From JADJPO01 sp963724535 (GTDB lineage Bacteria > Actinomycetota > Actinomycetes > Actinomycetales > Kineosporiaceae): a DNA stretch of 64,000 nt. The notes below the pieces were generated by a model. It was given only the letters and a program-made list of their open reading frames with translations. It searched no databases and had not been told where the DNA came from. How positions within the stretch are numbered: the first letter of the stretch is position 1; each line of letters starts with the position of its first letter. The stretch is taken from positions 62,001 through 126,000 of the forward strand of contig CAVRVD010000002.1 of NCBI GenBank assembly GCA_963724535.1, given 5' to 3'. Below, piece by piece: positions 31,781-39,864 of this stretch. The translations under genes were made by a program, and so were the position numbers.

Positions 31781-32419
31781 GTGCTCTCCACCCACCAGTT
31801 CCTCGCGTTCGGCCTGACCGCGCTGGTCGTCATCGCGATCCCAGGTCCGAGCGTGGTGTTCGTGATCGGCCGGGCGCTCGCCTACGGACGCGGGGTCGCA
31901 GTGGCCACGGTGATCGGCAACACGGTCGGGCTGTTCGCCGCGATGAGCCTGGTCTCGGTGGGCCTGGGCCCCGTCGTCGCGAGCTCGATCGTCCTGTTCA
32001 CCGTGCTCAAGATCGTCGGGGCGGCATACCTTGTCTGGCTCGGCGTCCAGGCGATTCGGCATCGTTCGGGTCTGCGCGCCGACCAGCCCGGCGCCCGCAC
32101 AGCCCTGCCAGGTCCCCGGGCCGCCCGTCAGGGGTTCGTGGTCGGCGTGGGCAACCCCAAGGGCTTCATGCTCTTCGCCGCGTTGCTGCCGCAGTTCGTC
32201 GACCGGACGACGGGCAACACCACCGCGCAGATGTTCACCCTGGGGATCCTTGCCGTGGTCATCGGCCTGCTCAGTGACATGGTCTGGGCGCTCGCCGCCA
32301 GCGGGCTGCGGCAGTGGTTCAACGCCTCGCCGAGCCGCGGCCGGGCCCTGGGCGTCACCGGCGGGGTGTCGATGATCGGGCTGGGGATCGGCATCGCCGC
32401 GACCGGCCACCCCCAGTGA
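31781..32419 (+). CDS. LysE/RhtB-family exporter
   Basis: This 212-residue inner-membrane protein has about six hydrophobic segments and the family hallmark AIPGPSVVFVIGRALAYGR near its N-terminus, with GNPKGFMLFAALLPQFVD in the middle. LysE/RhtB proteins export amino acids or related metabolites. GTG 31781 gives the standard N-terminus; GTG 31775 is an alternative. It converges with the MFS gene. Confidence 0.88.
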   Translation: MLSTHQFLAFGLTALVVIAIPGPSVVFVIGRALAYGRGVAVATVIGNTVGLFAAMSLVSVGLGPVVASSIVLFTVLKIVGAAYLVWLGVQAIRHRSGLRADQPGARTALPGPRAARQGFVVGVGNPKGFMLFAALLPQFVDRTTGNTTAQMFTLGILAVVIGLLSDMVWALAASGLRQWFNASPSRGRALGVTGGVSMIGLGIGIAATGHPQ

Positions 32420-32462
32420 CGCGCACCCTCCAGGTGCTGCCCCAGGTTGCTGCCCGAGGTCG

Positions 32463-33770
32463 TCATGGTTGCGGATTCCGGGAGTCGTAGCGCACGAAGT
32501 GCGGGTTCCGCAGCGCCAGCACCCCCATGGCGACGACGCAGGCCAGCCCGCCGACGACTGCCGTCCGGCCCTCGCCGAGCCGCTCGGCGACCGACCCGCC
32601 GACCAGCTCGCCGAGCCGCGGGCCGCCGGCGACCACCACGATGAACACGCCCTGCAGTCGCCCCCGCATCCGGTCCGGGGCCGCGGTCTGCAGGATGGTG
32701 TTGCGGAACACGGCGCTCACCGAGTCGGCCGCCCCGGCCACCCCCATCGCGACCAGCGCGGCGACCAGCGCCTGCCGGCCGGTCAGGACTCCACCGGCAC
32801 CCAGCAGCGCCAGGCCGAGCCCGAGGATGCCGACCCCCCATCCGACGATGCTGACCAGGATCGCCCCACCCTGACGGCGCACCGAGCCCAACCGTCCGGA
32901 GAACGCCATGGCCGCGATCCCGCCGATCGCCGCCGCCGCGTACAGCGCCCCGACGGTGCCGGCGCCGCCGCCGAGAATCACCGACCCGGCGGCAGGGAAC
33001 AGCACCCGCGGCTGGGCCAGCAGCATGGCTGCGATGTCGGCGACGAAGGTCATCCGCACGTTCGGTGCGGTGCGCAGGAAGGCGAACCCGTCGGCGACCG
33101 AACGCAGACCCGCCCGGCGTCGTCCGCTCACCTGCCCAGCATCGGACGATCCCGCACCGGACAGGTCGTCCTGCGGCGGGATCGCCGGCAGGCCCCACAG
33201 CCCCCACACCGCGGCCAGGGTGAGCGCGGCGTCCACGCTGTAGGCGACCCGGTACCCGCCGGTCTCGATGAGCACCCCCGCCAGCAGTGGTCCCACCGTC
33301 ATCGCGGCGTTCATCGCGAACACCGACAGGGCGTTGGCGGCGGGCAGCAGCGCGGCCGGCAGGATCCGTGGGTAGATGCTGCTTCGGGCCGGCGAGGAGA
33401 CGGCGAACGACCCGCTCCACAGCGCGGCCACGGCATAGAGCAGGACGACGGAGGTGCTGCCCAGCCAGGCCTGTGCGGCGGCGATCAGCGAGGCCAGGAA
33501 CGAGACCGCGTTCGCGACCAGGCCGACCAGGCGTCGGTCGTGGTGATCGGCGAGGGATCCTCCGTAGAGCCCCATCGCCACCAGCGGCACCAGTGCGGAC
33601 AGGCCGACCAGTCCCACTGCGGCCGTCGAACCGGTCAAGTCGTAGACCTGCAGGCCGATGGTGACGACGGCCAGCTGCGAGCCGACGTTGGACAGGGTGA
33701 AGCCGGTGTAGAGCCGCCGATAGGGAGCCACCTGCAGCGGAGACAGATCCGGCAGGTGGGATCTCAGCAC
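32463..33770 (-). CDS. MFS transporter (EntS/DHA3-like)
   Basis: The 435-residue permease has about twelve membrane segments. It begins YRRLYTGFTLSNVGSQLAVV, contains the loop 2-3 motif GSLADHHDRRLVGLVANAVS, and has a long cytoplasmic loop near residue 200. The arrangement resembles DHA3/enterobactin-exporter-like MFS pumps. GTG 33770 was preferred because the longer frame to 33893 adds an unlikely Pro/Arg-rich extension. Confidence 0.85.
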   Translation of the reverse strand: MLRSHLPDLSPLQVAPYRRLYTGFTLSNVGSQLAVVTIGLQVYDLTGSTAAVGLVGLSALVPLVAMGLYGGSLADHHDRRLVGLVANAVSFLASLIAAAQAWLGSTSVVLLYAVAALWSGSFAVSSPARSSIYPRILPAALLPAANALSVFAMNAAMTVGPLLAGVLIETGGYRVAYSVDAALTLAAVWGLWGLPAIPPQDDLSGAGSSDAGQVSGRRRAGLRSVADGFAFLRTAPNVRMTFVADIAAMLLAQPRVLFPAAGSVILGGGAGTVGALYAAAAIGGIAAMAFSGRLGSVRRQGGAILVSIVGWGVGILGLGLALLGAGGVLTGRQALVAALVAMGVAGAADSVSAVFRNTILQTAAPDRMRGRLQGVFIVVVAGGPRLGELVGGSVAERLGEGRTAVVGGLACVVAMGVLALRNPHFVRYDSRNPQP

Positions 33771-33831
33771 CCGCCGATCATCCCGGACCGCGGGCGCGGC
33801 AGGGTGTCCGGCGTCGCCGAGAGCCGGTCGG

Positions 33832-34209
33832 TCAGCGCTCGGGCGGTTCGTGCAGCGTCGAGGCGGCGGACGGCTCGGACGGCGGGGTCGCACCGGACGG
33901 CGGGGTCGTCGGGGGCGGGGTCGTCGGGGGCGCGGTGGGCGGGGCCGGCTCGGCGCCGGCCTCCGTCTCGGACAGGTGGCGCTGGTCGGCGAGCCGATCG
34001 ACGCCCTTGGTGATCTGCTGCTTGGCCTTGGCGACCTTGTCGGCGTACTTGCCCTCGGTCTTGGTGTCGACCTTGGCAGCCACCTTGTCCAGACCCGAGG
34101 TCACCGTGTCGCGCTTGTCATGCGCCAGATCCCCGGCCTTGCGGACGGCGTCCTGCGCCGCCTTCTCCGCCGTCTCGGCGAACTGCTTGAGCTTGTCCTG
34201 AAGGCTCAT
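33832..34209 (-). CDS. MT0933-like antitoxin / helical repeat protein
   Basis: The 125-residue protein opens MSLQDKLKQFAETAEKAAQD and is an amphipathic Lys/Ala/Asp helix to about residue 75 (GKYADKVAKAKQQITKGVDR), followed by a Pro/Thr/Ser-rich disordered tail. The helical part resembles the MT0933 (Rv0909) antitoxin family. The usual partner, an SRPBCC-type toxin, is not next to it. GGAGGG precedes the ATG. A structural or antitoxin role remains open. Confidence 0.65.
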   Translation of the reverse strand: MSLQDKLKQFAETAEKAAQDAVRKAGDLAHDKRDTVTSGLDKVAAKVDTKTEGKYADKVAKAKQQITKGVDRLADQRHLSETEAGAEPAPPTAPPTTPPPTTPPSGATPPSEPSAASTLHEPPER

Positions 34210-34407
34210 GGTCCCTCCATCCCGTTCGGGTGTCAGACCTGACGCTACGTGCCTGAGCACCGCGCCGGCACTCCGGGGACACCCTGGCCTGACCCCGAGA
34301 TCGCTCGAACGACCCGCCCCCCGACCCCTGACCTGCCCGGCCGAGCCGAGCCAGGTCGGGACCAATCACGGCGGGCCTGCGCCAGGAAGCCCGGCTACCG
34401 TCGTGGC

Positions 34408-35043
34408 GTGCCTGTCGACTCGCCGCCGGAGCTGTTGGTGCTGCATGCCGTGCGGATCTTGGGGTTCGCGGACCCGAAGGCTGTGGCCGGGCGGTTCGGT
34501 CTCGAGCCGGCACACGTCGAGGAGATCCTCCTGGACGACGAGGCCTACGGCTGGGTCCAGCGGTCGGTCTTGGCCGAGACCTCGGCGTGGTCGCTGACCG
34601 ACGCCGGACGGCGTGCGAACGAACGGTTGCTCGCCGCCGAACTGGACGGCGCGGGCCTGCGGGGGCGCGTGGTCGCAGCCCACGCTGAGTTCGTGTTGCT
34701 GAACACCCGGTTCCTCGAGGCGATCACCAAGTGGCAGATCCGCCCGCAACCCGGTGACCCGATGGCGGCCAACGATCACACCGACTGGCGCTGGGACGAC
34801 GGCGTCCTGGTCACCCTTTCCGGTCTGGGACGACGGCTGCGACCGGTTGGTGAGCAGCTCGCCGACGGACTCACCCGGTTCAGTGGGTACCCGCACCGAT
34901 ACGCGCAGGCTCTGGCCAGGGCCGATGCCGGGCAGCGCCGATGGGTCGACGGGCCGGGTATCGACTCAGCGCACATCGTGTGGTTCCAGCTCCATGAGGA
35001 CCTGCTGGCCACCTTGGGCCTGAACCGCGATGAGCACATCTGA
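34408..35043 (+). CDS. Winged-helix-like regulator family protein
   Basis: The 211-residue protein begins VLHAVRILGFADPKAVAGRF, LEPAHVEEILLDDEAYGWVQ, a winged-helix-like N-terminal fold, then WSLTDAGRRANERLLAAELD. A helical C-terminal part ends with HIVWFQLHEDLLATLGLNRD. Homologues are commonly labelled transcriptional regulators. A TACCGT box lies six bases before the GTG, so the mRNA is probably leaderless. A deleted paralogue is at 29058-29391. Confidence 0.65.
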   Translation: MPVDSPPELLVLHAVRILGFADPKAVAGRFGLEPAHVEEILLDDEAYGWVQRSVLAETSAWSLTDAGRRANERLLAAELDGAGLRGRVVAAHAEFVLLNTRFLEAITKWQIRPQPGDPMAANDHTDWRWDDGVLVTLSGLGRRLRPVGEQLADGLTRFSGYPHRYAQALARADAGQRRWVDGPGIDSAHIVWFQLHEDLLATLGLNRDEHI

Positions 35044-35083
35044 GGCCCACAGTGCAGGGTGAGGACCGTGCCAAGGTAGGGAT

Positions 35084-35782
35084 ATGGCACTGACTCTTCC
35101 CGAAGAGGTTCTCCTGTTGCTCCTGCACGACGAGAAGGGCAAGCCGATCGTCGATGACACCGCCACCGGCGCGGCCCTGGCCGGTGCGGCGATCGTCGAG
35201 CTGACCCTGGACGGCGCGCTGCGGCTCACCGACGCTGACGAGCCGCGGGCCAGGAAGGGCCGCCTGGTGGGTACCGGCGAGCCCCCTGCGGATCCGCGGC
35301 TGGCGCCGCTGGTGGCACAGGCCGAGGGGCGCAAACCCAAGGACGCCGTTGCCAAGGCGGCCGGCTGGGGTTGGGGTGATGGCGGCGCGAAGAACCTGCG
35401 CGAGGGGTTGCTCGACGACCTGGCCGGGCAGGGCCTGCTGTCGCGGGAGAAGGGCAAGATCCTGGGAGTGTTCCCGACCACCACCTGGCCGCAGGGACCT
35501 CGTCGTCAGGTAGAGGTCGAACTGCTGCAGCGGGTCCGCGGGGTCGTCGTCGACGGCCTGACGCCCTCGCCCCGGACGGCGGCCCTGGTCGTGATCCTGC
35601 ACGCGGTGAGAACGCTGCCGAAGCTGTTTCCCGAACAGGACAAGAAGGCCCTCACGCGACGCGGTCAGCAGATCAGCGAGTCCGACTGGGCCGGCGCGGC
35701 GGTCCGCGCGGCGGTCCAGGAGGTCCAGGCCGCGATGTTCGCGGTGATCATCGCCACCGGCGCCGCCACGACGTCGACCTGA
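35084..35782 (+). CDS. GPP34-family phosphoprotein
   Basis: The 232-residue cytoplasmic protein matches the GPP34 (Golgi phosphoprotein 3) fold: TLPEEVLLLLLHDEKGKPIV, ALAGAAIVELTLDGALRLTD, EGLLDDLAGQGLLSREKGKI and a helical end. Eukaryotic members bind phosphoinositides; actinobacterial members are widespread and uncharacterised. It starts 41 nt after the winged-helix gene, so the two may be co-transcribed. Confidence 0.88.
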   Translation: MALTLPEEVLLLLLHDEKGKPIVDDTATGAALAGAAIVELTLDGALRLTDADEPRARKGRLVGTGEPPADPRLAPLVAQAEGRKPKDAVAKAAGWGWGDGGAKNLREGLLDDLAGQGLLSREKGKILGVFPTTTWPQGPRRQVEVELLQRVRGVVVDGLTPSPRTAALVVILHAVRTLPKLFPEQDKKALTRRGQQISESDWAGAAVRAAVQEVQAAMFAVIIATGAATTST

Positions 35783-35840
35783 CCTCGCCCCGGCACACCG
35801 CGCTACGGTGAGGGGCCACTGCGACAACACGGGGGTCGAC

Positions 35841-36419
35841 ATGGCCGAGGTCATTCTGTTCCACCACGCGCTGGGACTGACACCCGGCATTGCGGCTCTC
35901 GCCGATCAGATCCGCGCCGCCGGTCACACCGTGCATACCCCGGACGTCTACGACGGCCGCACCTTCGCCACCGTCGACGAGGGCGTGGCGCACGCGCGCA
36001 GCATCGGGTTCGACGAGGTGATCGAGCGTGGCGTCCGCGCTGCCGACGGCCTGCCCGCCGAGCTGGTCTACGCGGGCGTCTCGCTCGGCGTGATGGCCAC
36101 CCAGCAGCTGGCCCAGAACCGGCCCGGTGCGCGGGGGGCGCTGTGTCTGGAGGCGTTCGTCCCGCCGTCCGAGTTCGGCGATTGGCCGCCCGGTGTTCCG
36201 GTGCAGATCCACGGCATGGACGCCGACCCCTTCTTCGCCGACGAGGGCGATCTGGACGCCGCCCGCGCCTTCGTCGACTCCGGTCAGGCCGAACGGGCGG
36301 AGCTGTTCCTCTACCGCGGCCAGGCGCATCTGTTCTGCGACTCCAGCCTGCCGTCCCATGACCCTGAGGCCACGGCGAAGGTGATCGAGCGGACGCTGGT
36401 CTTCCTCGCCGAGTCCTGA
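35841..36419 (+). CDS. Dienelactone hydrolase family protein
   Basis: The 192-residue alpha/beta hydrolase starts MAEVILFHHALGLTPGIAAL. The nucleophile elbow is YAGVSLGVMATQ, with serine in place of the cysteine of classical dienelactone hydrolase. The acid is probably the Asp in GMDADPFF and the base the His in YRGQAHLFCD. It hydrolyses an ester or lactone of unknown identity. ATG 35841 follows ACGGGGGTCG. Confidence 0.85.
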   Translation: MAEVILFHHALGLTPGIAALADQIRAAGHTVHTPDVYDGRTFATVDEGVAHARSIGFDEVIERGVRAADGLPAELVYAGVSLGVMATQQLAQNRPGARGALCLEAFVPPSEFGDWPPGVPVQIHGMDADPFFADEGDLDAARAFVDSGQAERAELFLYRGQAHLFCDSSLPSHDPEATAKVIERTLVFLAES

Positions 36420-36449
36420 ACCGGAACGGCCGCCGACGCAGTGAACCGG

Positions 36450-37169
36450 CTACGCCGATAGCCCGATGGCGACCTGGCCGATCACCAACCACGTCGACAC
36501 CGCGGCCACGAGGACGAACGAGCCGTTCCAGACCAGCCGCGGCACCCCGGTCAGCTGGGCGAGGGCCGCGGGGTCGTCACCGCTGGAGCCGTACCTGGCC
36601 ACCGAGGCGATGTGTCGCCAGGCGCCCACCACCAGCACCAGCCCGAGCGCCACCAGCACCTGTTGCTGCAGGCCGTCGTCCCGCCACCACCACAGGGCGC
36701 CGATGCCACCCAGGGTGAGCGCGATGACCAGTGCGGTGAACATCGACCGGATCCGCCAGACCGTCAGGACGACGACCACCAGCCCCACGCTGATCACCGG
36801 CGCCGCCCAGCCGCGCACCGCCAGCCACACCACGGCCGCACCGACCAGTGCCGGCGCCGGATAGCCCGCCCACGTCGTGGCCACACGACCCGCGCCGCGC
36901 GCCGGACCGGACGTGACCGCATGCCCCGACATGTCGCCGCGGACCACGAAGCCGGTGAACCGCCGTCCGACGGACATCCCGACCAGGGCATGACCCAGCT
37001 CGTGCACCAGGGTCACCACGACGCGGGCCACCCGCCACAGCGGCCGCAGCCCCACCACCGCGACCGCGACCACCACCGCGGCGGAGATGCCGGCGGTGGT
37101 GAGCACCGCGCCGTCACCGACCGGTGCGACCCGTTCGCCCACCACGCCGGCCCAGTCCACGCACGCCAT
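36450..37169 (-). CDS. M50-type membrane zinc metalloprotease
   Basis: The 239-residue protein has about six membrane segments. The zinc motif HELGH (H56, E57, H60) lies in VVVTLVHELGHALVGMSVGR. This is the Peptidase_M50B-like family, distantly related to site-2 proteases, which cut substrates within the membrane. The start at 37169 was chosen because upstream codons belong to a non-coding-like frame. No PDZ domain is present. Confidence 0.82.
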   Translation of the reverse strand: MACVDWAGVVGERVAPVGDGAVLTTAGISAAVVVAVAVVGLRPLWRVARVVVTLVHELGHALVGMSVGRRFTGFVVRGDMSGHAVTSGPARGAGRVATTWAGYPAPALVGAAVVWLAVRGWAAPVISVGLVVVVLTVWRIRSMFTALVIALTLGGIGALWWWRDDGLQQQVLVALGLVLVVGAWRHIASVARYGSSGDDPAALAQLTGVPRLVWNGSFVLVAAVSTWLVIGQVAIGLSA

Positions 37170-37246
37170 CGTGCCGCACGAGCCTGGGAGGACCCTGCAC
37201 GCCTCGCCCGGTCCCCGGGTCGGGGTGGTGGGGACGTGCCGGGGCT

Positions 37247-38638
37247 TCAGCGCCCGGTCGTCTCGCCGGTCGTCGTCTCGCCGGCCGTGGTGTCGCTGGG
37301 CGTGGTGTCGCTGGCCGTGGTGTCGCTGGCCGTGGTGCCGCTGACGGTGGCTGCACTCCCGTCGGTGACGACCGGCTGCCCGGCGTTGCCGGACAGCGTG
37401 TTCCCGCTTACCGTCGTCCGCCGGGCGCTTGGGGCGACCCGGATGCCGATGCCGCGATTGTCGCTGACCGTGTTGCGCGTGACGAGGACGTCGGTGGCCT
37501 CCGAGACGTGGATGCCGACAGGTCGGCCGTCCGACCCGGCGCCCTGCCCGTTGTCCGCGACGGTGTTGTCCGCGATCCGGACGTCGCCGATCGACGACCC
37601 GGTCCGCGCCGGCCCGCTGACCCCCAGCCAGATGCCGTCCCCGGTGTTCCGGACGACGTGGTTGCCGGCCAGCTCCACGCCGCGGACCTGCTGGGCGGCG
37701 GTGGGCTCCAGGGCGATCCCGACGCCGGCGCTGCCCGGTTCGCCGAGCGTCCCGCTGAAGACGGAGTCCCGGACCACCAGCCCGTCGACCCCGACGACTG
37801 ACAGGCCGCGACCTCTGGTGCGGTCGGCGGTGACCCCGCACAGGGTGATCCGCGCCGACCCTCGACCGCCGACGGAGAACCCGGCGCCCTCGACCCTCCC
37901 GCCGGTTACCACCACGTCCGAGACCGAGTCCAGCCGCACGACGGCCCGGGGGTCAGTGCCGTCGGACATCGCCCGCAGGACCGCATCGGGGGCCAGCCGC
38001 AACGTCATCGAGCTCTTCGGCCGCACCCCGCGGGTGGCGTCGACGAGGTAGACCCCGCCCGGGACCAGCACGGTCCCACCGTCCGGGACGGCGGCGATCG
38101 CGGCGTTGAGGGCAGCGGTGTCGTCCCTGCCGTCGTCCGGGGTGGCCCCGTGGTTGTGGGCGTCCACGACCGCGGTTGACGGTGGCCGTGGCGCGCAGGC
38201 CCACCCGGTGCCGCTGGGCTGCGGGGCCCCCGCGCTGGTCCAGCCCGGCACCGACCTGGGGGCGGAGGACCGGTAGGCGGGCGGGGCGGGCGTGGACCAT
38301 GTGGGGTCGGCCGCACCGGCCGCCGGAGTGCGGAGCGTTCCGGCGGATGGTGGAGCCGACGACCCCGTGGCGCTCGCGGTGGGGGTGTTCGGGCTGCTCG
38401 CCGCCGCCTCGGACAGGTCGGGAGGCCGGGTCGGGGCGGTGGCCACGGCCCGTCGCTGCGCGGACACGGCTCGGCGGCGGTCGTCGGCCGGCGTCGTGGC
38501 GGCTGCCCCTGCGCGGTGCCGGGCCACGGCGACCCCGATCCGGTCGCTGGCCGCGCCGGCGCCGATGACGACCGTGAACACCCCGGCCACCACGCCGAGG
38601 GACAGCGCGGCAGCCGTCCATCGTCGACCCGTCATCAA
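37247..38638 (-). CDS. Secreted right-handed beta-helix repeat protein
   Basis: The 463-residue exported protein has a signal peptide or anchor (RRWTAAALSLGVVAGVFTVV), a low-complexity Ala/Thr/Pro/Ser linker to about residue 150, and a pectate-lyase-like beta-helix (GTVLVPGGVYLVDATRG, repeats such as VVRNTGDGIWLGVSG, ADNTVADNGQGAG, VTRNTVSDNRGIGIRVAPSA). The C-terminus is a short tandem array, TTASDTTASDTTPSDTTAG. It probably acts on or binds surface polysaccharide. A 9-bp stem hairpin lies in its 5' leader. Confidence 0.8.
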   Translation of the reverse strand: MMTGRRWTAAALSLGVVAGVFTVVIGAGAASDRIGVAVARHRAGAAATTPADDRRRAVSAQRRAVATAPTRPPDLSEAAASSPNTPTASATGSSAPPSAGTLRTPAAGAADPTWSTPAPPAYRSSAPRSVPGWTSAGAPQPSGTGWACAPRPPSTAVVDAHNHGATPDDGRDDTAALNAAIAAVPDGGTVLVPGGVYLVDATRGVRPKSSMTLRLAPDAVLRAMSDGTDPRAVVRLDSVSDVVVTGGRVEGAGFSVGGRGSARITLCGVTADRTRGRGLSVVGVDGLVVRDSVFSGTLGEPGSAGVGIALEPTAAQQVRGVELAGNHVVRNTGDGIWLGVSGPARTGSSIGDVRIADNTVADNGQGAGSDGRPVGIHVSEATDVLVTRNTVSDNRGIGIRVAPSARRTTVSGNTLSGNAGQPVVTDGSAATVSGTTASDTTASDTTPSDTTAGETTTGETTGR

Positions 38639-38658
38639 GCGCCGTACCTTTCGCTGTC

Positions 38659-38685
38659 GGTGGCGGTCCCCCGAGCACCGCCACC
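38659..38685 (-). promoter_or_regulatory. Hairpin in 5' leader of beta-helix gene
   Basis: GGTGGCGGT and ACCGCCACC are exact 9-bp reverse complements (38659-38667, 38677-38685) with a nine-base loop. The structure sits 20-50 nt upstream of the ATG on the minus strand. It could be a leader regulatory element or limit translation; no known riboswitch consensus was recognised. Confidence 0.4.
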
Positions 38686-38872
38686 CTGCGGTGATGCTTC
38701 CCTGGCGTGCTCACACAAGGGTAAAGAACGACTCAAGATCTGTTCTCGATCGGACCCCACAAACCGGCGGGCCCGGGCGGTGGCGCAGGGGTCGCCGTCC
38801 TGGCCGGCAGGGCGCGCGGCGTAGGCTTGAGCGTTCGTGCCGAGCCGCTGCCCTGCCCAGAGGAGTGATTGT

Positions 38873-39793
38873 TTGAGCAGCACCGCCCGTCGATCCGTTG
38901 CCCACGCCGACCTCCAGGGCGCCCTGTTCGACGGTGGCCTGGGGACGCTGCTTCAGGAGCGCGGCCTGGAGGGCGGGCGGCCCGGGGAGCTGTGGAACGT
39001 CGAGAACCCGGACGCGGTGCTCGCCGTGCATCGCGAGTACGCGGCGGCGGGTGCGGACGTGCTGACCAGCAACACCTTCGGCGCCACCCTGCCCCGACTC
39101 GACGTGCACGGGCTGGGCGAGCGGGTCCGCGAGCTCAACCTGGCCGGCGCCCGGCTGGCCCGCCGGGTGGCCGACGAGGTCGCCGAGCAGACCGGACGAC
39201 GGATCCTGGTGGCCGGGGGACTCGGCCCCACCGGTGAGCTGCTCGAGCCGCTGGGCGAGCTGACCGAGGACGGCGCGTGCGTGCTGTTCGCCGACCAGCT
39301 CTCCGCGCTCGTCCAGGGCGGTATCGACCTAGTGCTCATGGAGACGTTCAGCGACCTGACCGAGCTGCGCGCCGCCGTCCAGGCCTGTCGCACCGCTGCC
39401 CCCGGCCTGCCGGTGGTGGCCACCTTGAGCTTCGACACCAACCTGCACACCATGATGGGCGTTGCCCCGGCAGCCGCGGTGCAGGCCGCCGTCGACCTCG
39501 GCCTGGTCGGCATCGGGGCCAACTGCGGCAACGGACCCGGCGAGATGGAGCAGATCATGGGCGAGATGGTCGCCGCTCGGGACGGGGTTGGCCAGCCCGA
39601 CCTGTTGCTGCTCGCCCAGTCGAACGCCGGCATGCCGCAGCTGCGCGGCGACACGTTCGTCTACGACGCCGGGCCCGAGGACCTGGCCGGGCACGCCGTC
39701 CGGCTCCGGGAGCTCGGCGTCGACGTCGTCGGTGCCTGCTGCGGGTCGACGCCGGCGCACACCGAGGCGATCCGCGCAGCGCTCGCCGGCTGA
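38873..39793 (+). CDS. Homocysteine S-methyltransferase family protein
   Basis: This 306-residue TIM barrel transfers a methyl group to homocysteine, making methionine, from S-methylmethionine, betaine or a similar donor. It shows LFDGGLGTLLQERGL, GADVLTSNTFGATLPRLDVH and the zinc ligands in GANCGNGP and GACCGSTPAHTEAI. TTG 38873 follows AGAGGAG by about 7 nt. A GTG at 38837 with TAGGCT (38822-38827) upstream could instead start a leaderless form. Confidence 0.88.
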   Translation: MSSTARRSVAHADLQGALFDGGLGTLLQERGLEGGRPGELWNVENPDAVLAVHREYAAAGADVLTSNTFGATLPRLDVHGLGERVRELNLAGARLARRVADEVAEQTGRRILVAGGLGPTGELLEPLGELTEDGACVLFADQLSALVQGGIDLVLMETFSDLTELRAAVQACRTAAPGLPVVATLSFDTNLHTMMGVAPAAAVQAAVDLGLVGIGANCGNGPGEMEQIMGEMVAARDGVGQPDLLLLAQSNAGMPQLRGDTFVYDAGPEDLAGHAVRLRELGVDVVGACCGSTPAHTEAIRAALAG

Positions 39794-39829
39794 TCCATCG
39801 CCGCCTCGGACGGGAGCAGCCGGGGAGCC

Positions 39830-39862
39830 GACGGCGATACTGAGCGGACGGCGATACTGAGC
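39830..39862 (+). repeat. Tandem duplication carrying two -10-like boxes
   Basis: GACGGCGATACTGAGC occurs twice, at 39830-39845 and 39847-39862, with a period of 17. Each copy contains GATACT. The second box ends six bases before the ATG at 39865, the spacing of a leaderless promoter. Confidence 0.65.
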
Positions 39863-39864
39863 CG

